From positions 49,397-113,396 of the forward strand of contig JAYMGJ010000695.1 of assembly GCA_037178675.1 (NCBI GenBank): a stretch of DNA of 64,000 nt, in the 5' to 3' direction. Below are positions 11,172 through 23,198 of the stretch, one piece after another. Under the pieces are notes generated by a model. The model was not told where the DNA came from. It worked only from the letters and a program-made list of their open reading frames with translations, and did not search any database. Made by a program: the position numbers and the translations under genes. This DNA is from Scleroderma bovista. Its lineage: Eukaryota > Basidiomycota > Agaricomycetes > Boletales > Sclerodermataceae. Every line of letters starts with the position of its first letter. The stretch's first letter is position 1.

Positions 11172-13039
11172 TCACACAACCTGATACGATTTCGTGTTTA
11201 CAACTCGCTCGCATGAAAATGACACGTCTCCACCATCAACGCGTTCCGCACGAGCAACGTCAACACCCGCAACACTTCCCTGAGCTGCAAAAGTCACGTG
11301 GACAGGGAAAAACACTCCTGCGTCCTCCCCGCCGATAGAGAATTCAAGTGTACCAGACCGTGCATCGTCCACACTGACTCGGGGGATGCTCCAGTCCAGT
11401 GCATGAGCGCCAGGGTTGAGTGTCCATGTTGATGGCTCGGAATGGGTCGATACGGTGGGATAGGACCCAACACTAGTGATTAGAGTAAGGAGGGTCCGTA
11501 TTATACAAGGTAAGGAAACTTACGGGAGTGGAATGGAGATGACCACATCATAGAGTGTCATTTGTTCGTTTTCAAGTTCGTATTCGATATTCACGTCGCA
11601 CGTTCCCTCATTAGAAGGCGACGGCCAACAGTTGACTGCCAAACGATGCCCATCAGCAATGGACAAATGCAGGTTAAACCCGCCGCGTACTCGATAGTGG
11701 AACATAGCTTTCGTCAGTTCCGTCATATCGCCACTTGAGCACCCCAAGGGCCTGACCAACAGGGAACGCTCGGGCGGAGTCCTTGAGTGCAACAATTTTC
11801 TCGCCTGCACCGGGTGCGAACTTGGCGACGTTTGGGTGTTGCTTGAACTGGAGGTCCGTTCCAAACCCCGGTGCGAATGGTGACAGCGCCAATCGGATAT
11901 GTGCGAACTGAGGGTCGGATACCTGCAAATTCATCTCTCCACGAAGCTCAAGCGACTTGGCACCACCCTCGCGCAGGAGGGAAACAGAGAGCGTCTCCTT
12001 GACGGAAACATGCACGCTGCATCCATAACAATAAGAAACCCTTATGGGTTGGGATTTCCTTTAGGTGCTACTCACCTCTCTGGAGTAACCGTGGGCAGGT
12101 TGCTTCGGACCTCAGTCTTCGTAGGGGCTGCATGTTCATTCATCACTGGAGTCGAAGGCGTTGATATCTCTTCCGAAGAGATGACTTCCCCACCAAGCGC
12201 ATCGAGCAGCTCTGCTTGCCGCGTTTTCTTACTTCCGAGTTTCATGCCACCACTCTTGAATGCCGGAGGTCGCGAAGCAGCAGGCGCAGGTGATGCGGTG
12301 CGCACAGGCGCAGGTTCCGCGGTGTCGAAACGTGAAATAGGCGTATAGCCCGACCCTCCCGCGCCGAGGTACGACGACCCACCGCCAATACCACCAGCTG
12401 CGTTCCGTTTTTGCTGTTCCCGGCGTTGCATCTCGAGTTGACGTGCGCGGCGTTTGAGCTCTTCTTTTGCCTCCGCCTCCTTGTTCTGTAAAACGGAACG
12501 TATGTAGATAATACGTCTGATATAAGCAGGTGAGGAAGAAACATACCCGAGCAATGATCTCCTGAATCTTTTCTTCATGCGATTCCATCTCGAGAATGCT
12601 GCGAACTTGCATAAGAGAGACCTGTTCGCGATATCCAAGACTGACGATCTCATCAAAGGCGCTCAAAAGCTCAAATGCAACGCGATGAATCTCGCGCTCA
12701 TTGGGAGTACGACATAGGTCAGCGACGACACGCGCGAAAAGATGGAGTGTTTCGATGTCTTGAAGGATATTCGAGGCTTTATTGGTGATGAGAAGGATAT
12801 AGAGGTCTTCCAGGGGCTGATACACAAAGCGCACTTCGGAGGTTTCAACGGAGGTGTGTTGAGAGTTGGGGGGTATGAGTTTTGGGAAAGAGGCTAGGAG
12901 AGACTCGATTCGCATCCTCGACATGGGGTGGAATTGTCGTGAGATGACGCCCTTGCCACCTTTCGTGCATATCGAAGCTGCTAAAACAACCTGTTGGACG
13001 GTAGGTATTCTGGTTGGAACACAGCGAGATACACACCAT
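11172..13039 (-). CDS. RET2: Coatomer subunit delta (delta-COP)
   Basis: Exons 13039-13037, 12990-12547, 12485-12076, 12016-11691, 11635-11524 and 11472-11172 join in frame to 531 residues. The N-terminus (VVLAASICTKGGKGVISRQF, FPKLIPPNSQHTSVET, VRFVYQPLEDLYILLITNK) is the longin-like domain of delta-COP. Residues about 150-280 form a charged and then Ala/Pro-rich linker. The C-terminal half (NIEYELENEQ, DVVISIPLP, GTLEFSIGG, FFPVHVTF) is the mu-homology domain. Delta-COP is a subunit of the COPI coat that recognises cargo and Dsl1 tethers in Golgi-to-ER transport. Human delta-COP is 511 residues, so the length fits. The first exon encodes only the start Met: ATG|gtgtgt is followed by an intron and GTTGTTTTAGC. 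Start-codon-only exons are known but uncommon. The symbol is the yeast name for the orthologue. Confidence 0.95.
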
Positions 13040-14932
13040 CTTTGTATTCTAAGTTGTCGATACAGGTGAAACAAGGACTGCAACGTGTATGGTAGTGTTG
13101 CACAGCCACCTCACTAGGAAAGGTTTGCTATGACGTGGTTTACAGCGTAGGCTTATCATGTCTACGGGAAATATTCAAGTGACATCCTCACCACTATGCA
13201 CTGATACAAGCAATTTCTACATACACAAGGAAAGAAGTGTCACGGTAGCAAGAACGGGGGGGGGGATCTAACATAGTCCGACAATTATGTAAAGTGAGAG
13301 AGGGGAAGCACAGAACCCAACATTTTTAAGTGAGACCGTGGCTAGACAAAGCTACCCTAGTAGCGCAGTAGTAAGGACTCACAACAAGAGAAATGGAATA
13401 ATGTGCGCAAATGAGAGATACCCGTTGGATTGTGCAGTAGGGGCTTCTCTGGAAGTGTAGGAGGAAGTTGGACTTACTACGCTCCATATTCGACCTGTGA
13501 GTTGGGTAAGTGTATTTCCTGGCTGAATTGATGTGCACCTTTTTTTCACTAGCCCCGTTTCAAGTGGCCTTCAGGCGCAAAACATCATCTCCAGGGGATG
13601 AACCTGGCACGAATCCAATGCAGCCAGTGTTGTAGGGGAAACGTTAGCAAAGCAAAAGGCTCACATTACACAAATCGCGATGGATGATCACTACCATAGA
13701 TCACTGGCCCATACTATGATATCGTACCTCGTTACAAGGGATTTTGTTCGAGATTTTTCCTTGGGCAGTTACCAGGACGGTCCAAAGGAAATAGGGCTGA
13801 TGGCAAGCTGGGCAGCGATGAGGGGTCACTGACACATGTGAGTACAATCAGGGAAATCTGGCTCTTACATGGCACCCCTCCCTGATGGAGAGGTATCAGG
13901 AAAGGAATTAACAATCCTTTCTTTGCTAGCTATAGCCAGCGCTCGTGCTCGTTGGATCGTATGGGCATAACTTACATCTATCCGTCGCAACAAACTACAT
14001 GGCATGATGGGACGTATGTACTTGCGTTCCACTCCGAATGTTCGAGTACTGAGGGAGAGAGAACCAGTTTCCATTCTTTGCAACTGGTTCGAGGCGGGTA
14101 TTTCAAAGGCCTCTAGCTGTCGCTTGCACTGGAGTTACTGCACCTGACCAACTTTCGTGGACAGCCCAACAGTGCCGTGCGATTCGAATCGACGTGCAGC
14201 GTAGCAAGAAAACGATTGACACCCGATTGTGGTCCACTCGAGCCCGCATCCAACGCAGTTCCCAAGGATGAAACATTTGACCAAGATGTGGCATTTGACC
14301 ATGGATACAGCAAGCAGTTGGCTAGCAGGATACTTGTTGGTACACGGTATACCGGGAACTCGCACGGCCATACTCCCATATCAGGTATCGACACTTTGTC
14401 TACAACTGGGCAGCATGCCAGCATCTGGTGAATGGTACAGGCTATTCTCACTGTGAGAAGTGCAAGGTGCCTTTCGGGTTGTTTCGAAGCGGACGAGAAC
14501 GGGACCGGATGGCATTTGCTATGTTTTCCATGCTCGTCACATTCAAATTTCACTGCCCCACCAGCGTCAATCGCACCCATTCCGAATAATCAACCATCCT
14601 ATCACGGCCTCTGGTGGACCACAGCCAACTATTATAGTATATGTCTTTCGGATGGTTCAACGGCCGATTGACCGTTGTCATGCGTGTATCCCCTGATTAG
14701 GCCAAGAACGCTCCAGTGCTAGCCATAATCTGTGTGGACATATAGAGCATCCACAGCCCGAGTATAAAATGGTGTGGACCAAGTTTGCTTAGTTCCACCA
14801 CCTCCCGATATTCTTACATCCACCTTTAATCTACCGTATTCATCACAGTTGACCTGTCTGCCATATAAAAGGTGTGTCTTATCGTGTCCGCCAGTCAGTC
14901 CTCTGTTGATTGTTTTATTCCTTCACTCAGTC
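13040..14932. other. Intergenic region, no confident gene
   Basis: It contains a G homopolymer (about 13255-13264) and several short frames without introns or domains. One stretch, about 14120-14270 (+), has a codon-like run (TAPDQLSWTAQQCRAIRID), but I cannot extend it to a gene. TATA-like CATATAAAAGG at 14862-14872 lies 60-70 bases before the next gene. Confidence 0.4.
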
Positions 14933-15435
14933 ATGTGTAATCTTGTAGTACCTATCCGCACTTGTTCGAAATGCCGCCGCAAGGAAAGATTGTTTGAGGA
15001 CAATATTAGCAGTGAGAAGACAGACAGCAGCGGGGTTGGTGGTACAGTCTTCCGACTCCACTGACTGCTGTGCTGACTGGTGATCCTCAGCTGTTGGGGT
15101 ACATGGATCCCGCTCAGGACTGCTATTCCCGCTGGTGTGTCTTCAGCAGCGAGCACCCAAAGTCCTGCAGCCACTGCTGGCTTACATGCAAACACTCGTA
15201 GGTGCTGCTATGGTCAAGATCTGAGCATTTACGATTCGTTAATTACAGGCATGGAAGAACTAGAGAGATCCAAGGTGGATCGTCGTCCTACGTATGCTAC
15301 GGCTGTGTGCCACGGGCGAGACGACAGCAGACGTGGAAGCCACCACGACCAATTCAGACCAAAACCACGTTTCGCCAAGGTGCTTCCCATGGTTTCCTCG
15401 GCGTCAACAGGTTGGTGACCGCACTCGCACGCTAG
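14933..15435 (+). CDS. Small cysteine-rich protein, unknown function
   Basis: A TATA box (CATATAAAAGG, 14862) precedes ATG at 14933. The first exon reads MCNLVVPIRTCSKCRRKER. A second exon (from about 15091 to 15197) reads DCYSRWCVFSSEHPKSCSHC then WLTCKHS, and a third starting at 15252 reads SYVCYGCVPRARRQQ and ends at 15435. The pattern MC, CxxC, DC...C..SS.HP..C..C...C is one I know from small uncharacterised agaricomycete proteins of about 100-150 residues. The exon 2 to exon 3 junction (CACTC|gtaggt to ttacag|GCATGG) keeps frame. The exon 1 to 2 junction does not join in phase with the obvious donor (gtgaga at 15012), so either the donor lies elsewhere or the gene is damaged. No signal peptide; possibly metal-binding. 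Confidence 0.45.
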
Positions 15436-15780
15436 CCAGCGGGGCAATGTGTTTCGATACTCTAGCTTGAGTCCATCTTTGCACCGGATCGTGGAATTTG
15501 ATCGGGGTATGGGAATGGCTTGACACCTTTCGACGGAGCAGTGATTAAGTTTGTAGAGTACAATGACAATATTTTGTTTGATAGACGCAAGGACCCCCCA
15601 ACCGAGATAGTCCATGTTTTCCCACGGACGGTGAGACCCACAGCCTCCGCAGAGAGCAGCGACGCAACCACCCCACAAAATATTCATTTCTTTTTCTGTC
15701 GGCACATATCCGCCCCCGCGTCCCCATCAGGGACCGTGTCTGAAGACCAAGTCGTATTTCGACCGTGCCGTTCCACCGCC

Positions 15781-17936
15781 ATGGACAATCCACAGCAATA
15801 CCAGCCACTATCACATGCGCTGAACCCCCCAATAGTTCAGCCGCAATACGAGGAAGAGGAGGAGGAGGAGGGCGAGGATGAGGGTGCAGTCGAGGAGCAG
15901 CTCGAAAGGGAGGACGATGACGGCGACGAACATGTCGGGTGAGTCCCCCATCTTCGCTTGCTGTGCCAGTCGTGTGGATGAACATGTCCCATCTCGATGT
16001 CATGCGCTGCAGCCCAAGCAATTCATCGCATCAAACACCGAGCGCCATAGCCGTCGGAAAGCAGCGCGAAGTCTCTTCGTCCGCGCACCAACAACAATCA
16101 AATGGCCAGCCGCCGCCTGATGACGCTGACCGCAAGCGACGCCCTGGCCGACCTCGCGGTTCCAAGAACCGGCGTCCCCGTGGTCCCGGCCCCGACGCGT
16201 CTAATACCCAGTCAACAGGCGCACGGCCATCTAGCAGCCAACTCGGATTCTACCAATATTCGTCCCCGCCAGCACCTGGAGAAGTGCACCCACATAACCA
16301 GCAGTACTACGAGTTTCAATGGCGTGTGCTAAATTTGTGTGCGGAGTTCTATGGCGCTGCAGAAGAGCTTGTCGTAAGTTGCGCCGTCGCGGCCGATGGG
16401 GGTATTGACCCATTGAATTTGCCGCCATCCAGAAAGCGACGCCCCCATTCGTTATTGCCCAATGCTACCAAATGGGTCCAACCGTAAAAGTTGATCCTCT
16501 GACTATGGTTAGTGAGGCGAAGAGGATATGTGACGCCCTTGTACGTGTGGTAGTTCCTTTCGCATGATAGACGCTTCATAGTTTCCTTTATACAGCTAGC
16601 CTCACCAGCTCGACTAACCACCCAACCGCCACCGCCACCCTTGACATTCATACCAGGCTACCCACATACGCACACACATACTATCACACCCCCGCAATCT
16701 ACGCCACCAGTTTCAACTAATGGTAAGACGACTCCAGCTACCCAATCGACCACTCCGGTCATCACAAACCCCCAAACATTCGTGGTTCCGATGACCCATC
16801 ATCAATCTTCTCCACAGCAGTTTGTCCCGAGCGTGTACAATAGTCCCGCGTACCCCACAGCGCCTTATTATGGGTATGGCGGATATAGCGGGTATTCTCA
16901 GTCAATGCCGCAAGCCGGACCCAGTACTGCCAGCTCTACGTCACCGGCTTCTGCCAGCGCAATAAATAGCGCAGGCAACCAAGGCGCTTGGTCGGAAGAA
17001 GAAACGGAAAAATTGAAAAAGCTGGCAGAAGAACACCGAAACAACAGCGGAGATATCGCATGGGATGCACTGTGTGAAAAATGGGGCAATTCAAGAACCA
17101 GGTACAATCCGCTCCGTTGGCGACTTTTCTTTTTACTAATCCTTGGAAATAGACACCAAATCCTAATAAAAGCTACATCACTTGGACTAAAAGAGTCTTC
17201 TTCACGGGGAACAAAACGGCGACGAGATACCGAAACGGGCTCAGACCGTCATCCCCCACCGCCTGCCGCATCTATACCGCCCAACACTACTCACATTGCA
17301 GCTCCCGTTCCCGCCGCCGCATCTGCGCCGCCGCCGCCGCCGCCGCCGCTGCAACAGACTGCACCGCCGGCCCAATCTGCAATAGTTTCTCCTGCGTCCT
17401 CTACACCGGGCCCTTCTGCGCAGCCTTCGCCCGCAATCCGCCACGCACACACACAACAAATGCAACAACAGTCCCCACACCAACAACAATCACCACACCA
17501 ACAGCCTCAGCACCAATCTGGACACCAACAACCTCAGCATCAACAACCCGGACATCAACACCCTCAGCACCAACAACCCGGACATCAACAACCTCAGCAC
17601 CAACAATCCCACCAACAACCTCAGCACCAACCGTCGCCACTCCAGCAGCCCCAGCCCCAGCAGTCACCGCTCCAGCAACATCAACCACCACCGCCTGCGC
17701 CTTCACGATTCCCATACCCCATGCCGACGGTGGCAGCTGCGACCTCGCCTGTTATATCGCCCAGCACAACTCAGCAGCAGGATAGACAGGGTGCTGCGAA
17801 CACTTATTATCGTCGGCAAAACCCAACAGGCCCTGTGTCGGGGTCGAAACCGGCGCCTCAGGCCCACGGGCATTCTGGTGTCGGGACACCGCAGACTCAG
17901 TATATGTACCAGCCCAACGGGCGAAGAGATCCATAG
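15781..17936 (+). CDS. AT-hook and SANT/Myb-like nuclear protein
   Basis: Exons 15781-15938, 16013-16373, 16433-16540, 16596-17101 and 17153-17936 join into 638 residues. In order it has a very acidic stretch (about 24-50), a basic AT-hook-like segment (RKRRPGRPRGSKNRRPRGP, about 87-105) that should bind the AT-rich minor groove, and Ser/Pro/Tyr-rich linkers. A SANT/Myb-like helix bundle follows (GAWSEEETEKLKKLAEEH, then AWDALCEKWGNSRTR joined to HQILIKATSLGL, about residues 335-390), and then a long Pro/Gln/His-rich tail. This points to a chromatin or transcription role in the nucleus; the target is unknown. The last intron (17102-17152) is 51 nt with no stop in frame. Retaining it would put 17 residues into the recognition helix of the SANT domain, so splicing there could switch DNA binding. 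Confidence 0.8.
17450..17690 (+). repeat. CAA/CAC/CAG-rich coding repeat (His-Gln-Pro tract)
   Basis: Imperfect tandem repeats about 30 bases long (CACCAACAACCCGGACATC and variants) inside the last exon of the SANT gene. They encode HQQPGHQ/HQQPQHQ units, a disordered low-complexity tail likely to vary in length between strains. Confidence 0.85.
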
Positions 17937-19752
17937 ATCTCCCCCCCCTCCCATGTGGAGTAGAGGGGTGAGTTTTACGCACAGATGTGACGATATTGGC
18001 GCCCCCTTACGTTGTTCGTTTGGGGCGTATTTTGTTTCCTGCTACGATGTATTGTGGGCACATGTGTATTGGCCTTTGATCAGTAGTGTCCATGTACTTT
18101 ATGCGTTCAACATAGAATATTATAATACCATTTTATTCTTGGAGATGACCAGTGATGTACATGATGGATTTTCAGTGGCAGTAAGAAATAACCCGATGCG
18201 TTCGCACACATAGGGAAGGGTGGGGTGGGCGGAGAATTGCGATTCTGAACGAGCTAATCCTAGCTTGCCAACGTTCAGAGTACAGTCACTCACCATCAAG
18301 AACCAGCCAACCTCTGACCACGGGGTCAAGCGACCAATCATATCAGGCTCATAATCAACTGCGGACTACGCATGTATCCATGCTCACTTGGCTAGACCCT
18401 TGTTCCATGTGGAGCTTTCCCTTTCCTCGATGCATCAGTGGCTGGACGATCATAACGCATGATGTCCAGCTACGGGATGGTCACTAGTGTGACGGAGGAA
18501 CCGCCACATCAGCGTCCTAGCAAGTAGACTGACACATGAAAGGAATTGGAAAGAGACTAACCTTAAACTAACTCCCAAGTATTTGAGCGTTGCAAGATTC
18601 CGAAACCTTTGTTTCCGATACTACATAATCCCATAACTACTGTATTGAACGGCCCCGAATTCACTGGGAAGAACCGGCAATGTCCATTCTGTATTGTCCG
18701 TCTGGCCTTACCTTAGTGAGTGCAAGGAGGAAGCCAATGGCCTGATCATGGCCTCAATTAGGCGTCGCTGCTAGAGCGGGCATTCATCTACGTGGTGACC
18801 CTCGCTGACATGTTACTAAAATGTGAGGTCCCTCCCAGTGGTAGGACGGGGATGTTGTTTGTGGTGATAGCGAGGATGCGTAGCGGTACATAAAAAAGGC
18901 TAGTTCACCTGATGGGCACACATCCACAGGGGCCCATGTGACTCTGGACTGACTGCTGCGTCCCTGGATAAATATACCCGTCCTCATGTGGATCTGGTGA
19001 AAGAAAGGGTTGATTTATCAGAAGGCAACAATGCGTACTGCCCTTGATTGGCCCTTGATGGTGACGGTTCAAAGCTTCAAACGGTCAGTTCCCTGCAGAA
19101 ACAAACGGACCCGTATGGCAACGAAAGCACAGCGACATATCCTCACTGCTCCAGGAAAGGGAAGAAAGATGTAGAGTCAAAACAGGATTCTTACCGCGTG
19201 CCGTATTGGTAGTTTCCCGTAGCCAGGTTCTAGTAGTAAGATATTGAAAGATCCTTACACCTCCGAGTCGGTTCAATGTTGGTAGCGTTGAAGATGAAGT
19301 CTTCCTCAACGCTTCCTTTTGTAGCAATCACGTGAATACTCCTCCTGGAGACAAGGTGAGTTGGTTGATTGGCCTATGAGGCAGTTGCATTATAACCAGT
19401 GCCATATGCAGGATCAACACAATAGGAAGACATGATTTTCGGTAAGGTACCAATTACCGGAACAAACGAATCGGTATCTAAAAGGGGAAACAAAAGGGGA
19501 GGAGATGACCGCTCTTGCCACAAGATGTGAGACTTGGCATGCGTTTCAGTTTGGCGTCCGACTCATTTTCTCTCTACGTACACTAGGATTCTTCTCATAA
19601 TCCGCCCACTCAGTGGACGGTCCACAGTTTCCTACTATTCGGACATTTGTGAGTGTTCAGCACAGGTTACTCAGAGATGCTCAACGTGACTCGTAGTTTT
19701 GTGTATCCAATATTTAGTCTGGAACCGGTAGTCCCTTTTCATACTATTTACT
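17937..19752. other. Intergenic region, no gene seen
   Basis: It holds the 3' flank of the SANT gene and the promoter side of the CoA-transferase gene. Frames are short, lack introns that improve them, and have no recognisable domain. No repeats or RNA genes stand out. Confidence 0.4.
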
Positions 19753-21339
19753 ATGTCACTTAATGGGTTGACCGTCGTTGAGGTACGTTTCCGAACTTCC
19801 TTTGCACGAATCTCCACTCAGAAATCTCATATACTAGTTTGCTGGTCTTGCACCTGCGCCATTTGCGGGGCTCCTTCTTGCACACCATGGAGCGTCCGTC
19901 ATTCGTATCGACAGGCCATCTCTCTCCAGTTCGGATGTCCTCTGTGCCGGTAAACGGTCCATAGCCCTCGATCTCAAGAATCCAGCAGGGCTGGCCGTGG
20001 CAAAACGGCTCGTCTCACGCTCCGATGTGCTGATTGATCCGTTCAGGCCAGGTATAATGGAGAAAATGGGTCTCGGGCCGGAGGTCTTCCATGAGAACGA
20101 GGGTAGGAGAGGCTTGAATGACAGGCTCATTTATGCAAGGGTTGCAGGGTAAGCAAAAATTACACAGGGGCTATGTTTCAGTGATGACACTATTGTTTTA
20201 GCTTCCCACCCGACGGTGAGCACGTTCATGACTGCCTGAATGATAATTGATGAATCCTAGGTCCACATAAATCAATGGCCGGTAAGTCAACCAGCTCAGC
20301 AAGTCAGGTGATTGGCACTTCATGATCAGTGTGTATCAGGTCACGAGATAAATTATCTTGCTCTGAGCGGTGTCCTTTCGGTAGGCTTGTGTTGCAATAT
20401 TTCATCGGCACATCTTACCCCCTAAATCTTCAGATGCTGCCAGGAAGCCCGGAGAAGCCTTCTTTTCCACTGAATCTTCTAGCAGACTTCGCGGGTGGCG
20501 GCCTTTTGTGTGCTACAGGTATCCTATTGGCGCTGGTCGAACGGGGGAAGAGCGGCCGCGGACAGGTCGTTGACGTTAATATGGTAAGTGCTTCTCTTAT
20601 AGCCGAATGCCCTCGCCCCTTCATCATTTCGGCAACCACGGGTGCAGGTGTCTGGTACCCGCTATGTCGCATCATTCCCGTTGCTGCACGTTATGAGCGC
20701 ATCGTCGTCTCTCCTTGCCGGACCACGTGGTACAAATCCTCTTGATGGTGGTGCTCCATTTTACGATGTTTACACTTGTTCCGACGGTAAATGGATGAGC
20801 GTGGGATGTTTGGAGCCTCAGTTCTTCGCGACTTTCCTTGATAGGTTCAACATGGCCCTGCAAAGGAATGATGTCAGACCAGAATGGGTCCCCACGTACA
20901 GTGCGCAAGCCTGTAAGGAGGACTGGCCAAAGCTGCGGTCGTACTTTGCGGATGGCTTCAAGACTCGGCCGCGGGACTATTGGGCTAGCCTGTTTCATGG
21001 TGAGCTAGTTGTTCAGAGTTGTTGCTGCATGTGTCATTTAAATATGCGACTGGAACTCTAGGATCGGACGCATGTGCTGTGCCTGTACTCTCCCCCGAGG
21101 AAGCAGCGCAACTTGACCCCTCGGGATCACCTCGCCCCGCTCCACACCCACATCTTAGTAGAACACCGGCATTGCCTCAAGGCGGATCAAATCTAAGGAC
21201 TCTTCTCCGGCCAGGCACACATATGGAGGAGGTCCTTCTCGAAACTGGTCTGTCTGGTGGAGATATCAAGCAACTTGCCTTACATGGCGCATTCGGCGAA
21301 CAAACTATGCATAAGACTATATCCAAATACAAACTATGA
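19753..21339 (+). CDS. Alpha-methylacyl-CoA racemase-like enzyme (CoA-transferase family III)
   Basis: Exons 19753-19782, 19838-20148, 20202-20215, 20261-20281, 20340-20380, 20434-20583, 20648-20999 and 21062-21339 give 398 residues, the normal length for the family. Landmarks match AMACR closely: [96 protein letters not shown]. The racemase triad is present: His127 (GHEINYL), Asp157 (LADFAGGG) and Glu245 (LEPQF). AMACR inverts the 2-methyl stereocentre of branched acyl-CoAs before peroxisomal or mitochondrial beta-oxidation. A fungal substrate is not established. The C-terminus ends SKYKL; a peroxisomal PTS1 would be SKL-like, so YKL is at best a weak signal. Exons 3 and 4 are only 14 and 21 nt. 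The gene is convergent with the F-box gene downstream, 188 bases apart. Confidence 0.92.
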
Positions 21340-21527
21340 ACACATAGAATGACCAAGAAGATGATGGGCCCCGAATGTACCTCTGCGACATAAATTAAAT
21401 TCTTGTGTCTAAGTTCCGATGCAATTGTCAGATGATCATATGATTATTAGCTGTGAGCATATGGTGGTATCACTGATTGGCAAAACCCTAAAATTAGCAC
21501 TAGCCTCTCATGGCGTAGTCCTCAACG

Positions 21528-23198
21528 TTATGTGGGAACGCCTATCCTTCGACGTAAATGATGGAGATTGAAACTCGGCGGGATAACAGGTGTTATCTGC
21601 TGCCGAACAAGTGATACTTGGGTGAGGAAGTGTCGCAGCTGCGAGCTGTACGCTTCCACTGTGGCGGCCCAGTCAGCAACGTACCCACTGTCGGCCAGCA
21701 TTGCCTGCATTGGACACGCAGCGACCTCCGTAGGTACATATTGCTTCATCTGGTTTAGTCCCCACAAGAATTCATTGTGGACCGGACCGGCGTTGTGCCC
21801 CTTAAAGGACAGAGTCGCAAGAGGCCTCCTGAGCATATTCCGACAGGCGACGAACTCCTGAAGCAATGCCATGGTCGGAGATGGCTCGTTCAGGGGGACA
21901 CCCGCACCGACAGTGACATTGCCAGCATACCCTTGCGTGTGCAGTGTTATCTTGCGGAGGCTGGGCCACATAGGCGAGCAACCACACACCAACGCTTGCT
22001 TGTCACTATTGTTGAGCAAGCGAATAAGACGCATGTGTCGATCGACCGAGAGCACAAGATCCGTGACGGCCGGCGTGGCGCGGAGGAAGTGCACGTCCAT
22101 ATCTACTCCGCCGAAGTCGCACCGTATATACCGGAGCGTGCGCAGCCCCTGGAATGCATGAGGATACGAGCCCGCAATATACCGATGAATCCAGACAAGT
22201 GCGTGCGCTTTGACGTCTTCCAAAACGAGGGCCTCCAGGTTCGGTGCAGAGATGAGGTCGAAGAGACGGAGGCCGCTGCCAAGCATTCGTCCGTTGACTA
22301 CCAGCTCACGCAAGTGGGGGAGAAGTACGGGGTAAACTGGTGTTTGACTGCTGAGCTCAATGAAGCCACGTAAGTGGAGAGTGGTAAGCGATGGACAAGC
22401 CACCAAGGTTTTGTAAAACCCCTCTCTGGACATGGGAAACGGCGGCCCTGGATAAGCGGAAAATGATAGCATCGTAGTTACCGAGTTCGGCAGGATGACT
22501 GGCACGTTATCCAGACGGACGTCCGTGAGCAATGGAGCTCCATTACTAAATATGGCGCCACCAGTCATTGGCCCCGGGGTGACGATGGTACCCCGGCACA
22601 TGACCCTCAGCCGCCGTAGTGCAGGAGCAGACTGGTCCTGAAATGCACTCAGTAACGTGCTGAGCGATTCACGCGAGACAGCCTCTAGGATGAGTTGTCG
22701 AAAGCGATGAACGTGAGGGACCAGGACTGTTGTCAGAGTCCGTTCTAGATTTGGATACTTTGCCCATGGCCCTAGGTAAACATCGAGCAGACTTCCACGG
22801 GAACGCTCGAGGTACTCCAGTAGGGAGTCCTCCCTCTGCTCGAATGGGAACCGTATCGATGACCAGAGGGATGGTGTCGCAAGTGCAACCTCCCGCCATT
22901 GGCTGCAGACGTGTGACAATCGCACTTCGACTGGCAACTGTCCAAGGAGGCACAGGACACCCGTCCACTGCGGATTTGACTGGTGGCACTCTTCGAAGAT
23001 GAGAGCGAGTACGTCTGGGGGCAGCCGCGAGACTGCAACCTTGGAATTCTGAATGCGTGAAGCCCTAGCACGAAGGTTCCTCATGACGCGAGCCAATTCA
23101 TCCTGTGATGATTCAAGGGCGCTAATCTGAGTGGTGAGCTGCGCCAGCTCATCCTCCATATCGCCATGAGAGTTATTGTCGAGATAGGTTAGAGACAT
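21528..23198 (-). CDS. F-box domain protein, tandem copy 1
   Basis: A single open exon of 556 residues, starting MSLTYLDNNSHG. Residues about 16-52 form a coiled coil (LTTQISALESSQDELARVM), followed by the F-box (SRLPPDVLALIFEECHQ then VEVRLSHVCSQWREVALATP, about 57-115) and a long C-terminal half with LRR-like LxxLxLxxF spacing, as in many basidiomycete F-box proteins. F-box proteins bring substrates to the SCF (Skp1-cullin) ubiquitin ligase; the substrate here is unknown. The frame stays open upstream to 23303, but that part looks like leader or intron sequence and is absent from the paralogue, so I start at 23198. The CDS is exactly as long (1671 nt) as the next gene, its diverged tandem duplicate. 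Confidence 0.88.
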   Translation of the reverse strand: MSLTYLDNNSHGDMEDELAQLTTQISALESSQDELARVMRNLRARASRIQNSKVAVSRLPPDVLALIFEECHQSNPQWTGVLCLLGQLPVEVRLSHVCSQWREVALATPSLWSSIRFPFEQREDSLLEYLERSRGSLLDVYLGPWAKYPNLERTLTTVLVPHVHRFRQLILEAVSRESLSTLLSAFQDQSAPALRRLRVMCRGTIVTPGPMTGGAIFSNGAPLLTDVRLDNVPVILPNSVTTMLSFSAYPGPPFPMSREGFYKTLVACPSLTTLHLRGFIELSSQTPVYPVLLPHLRELVVNGRMLGSGLRLFDLISAPNLEALVLEDVKAHALVWIHRYIAGSYPHAFQGLRTLRYIRCDFGGVDMDVHFLRATPAVTDLVLSVDRHMRLIRLLNNSDKQALVCGCSPMWPSLRKITLHTQGYAGNVTVGAGVPLNEPSPTMALLQEFVACRNMLRRPLATLSFKGHNAGPVHNEFLWGLNQMKQYVPTEVAACPMQAMLADSGYVADWAATVEAYSSQLRHFLTQVSLVRQQITPVIPPSFNLHHLRRRIGVPT

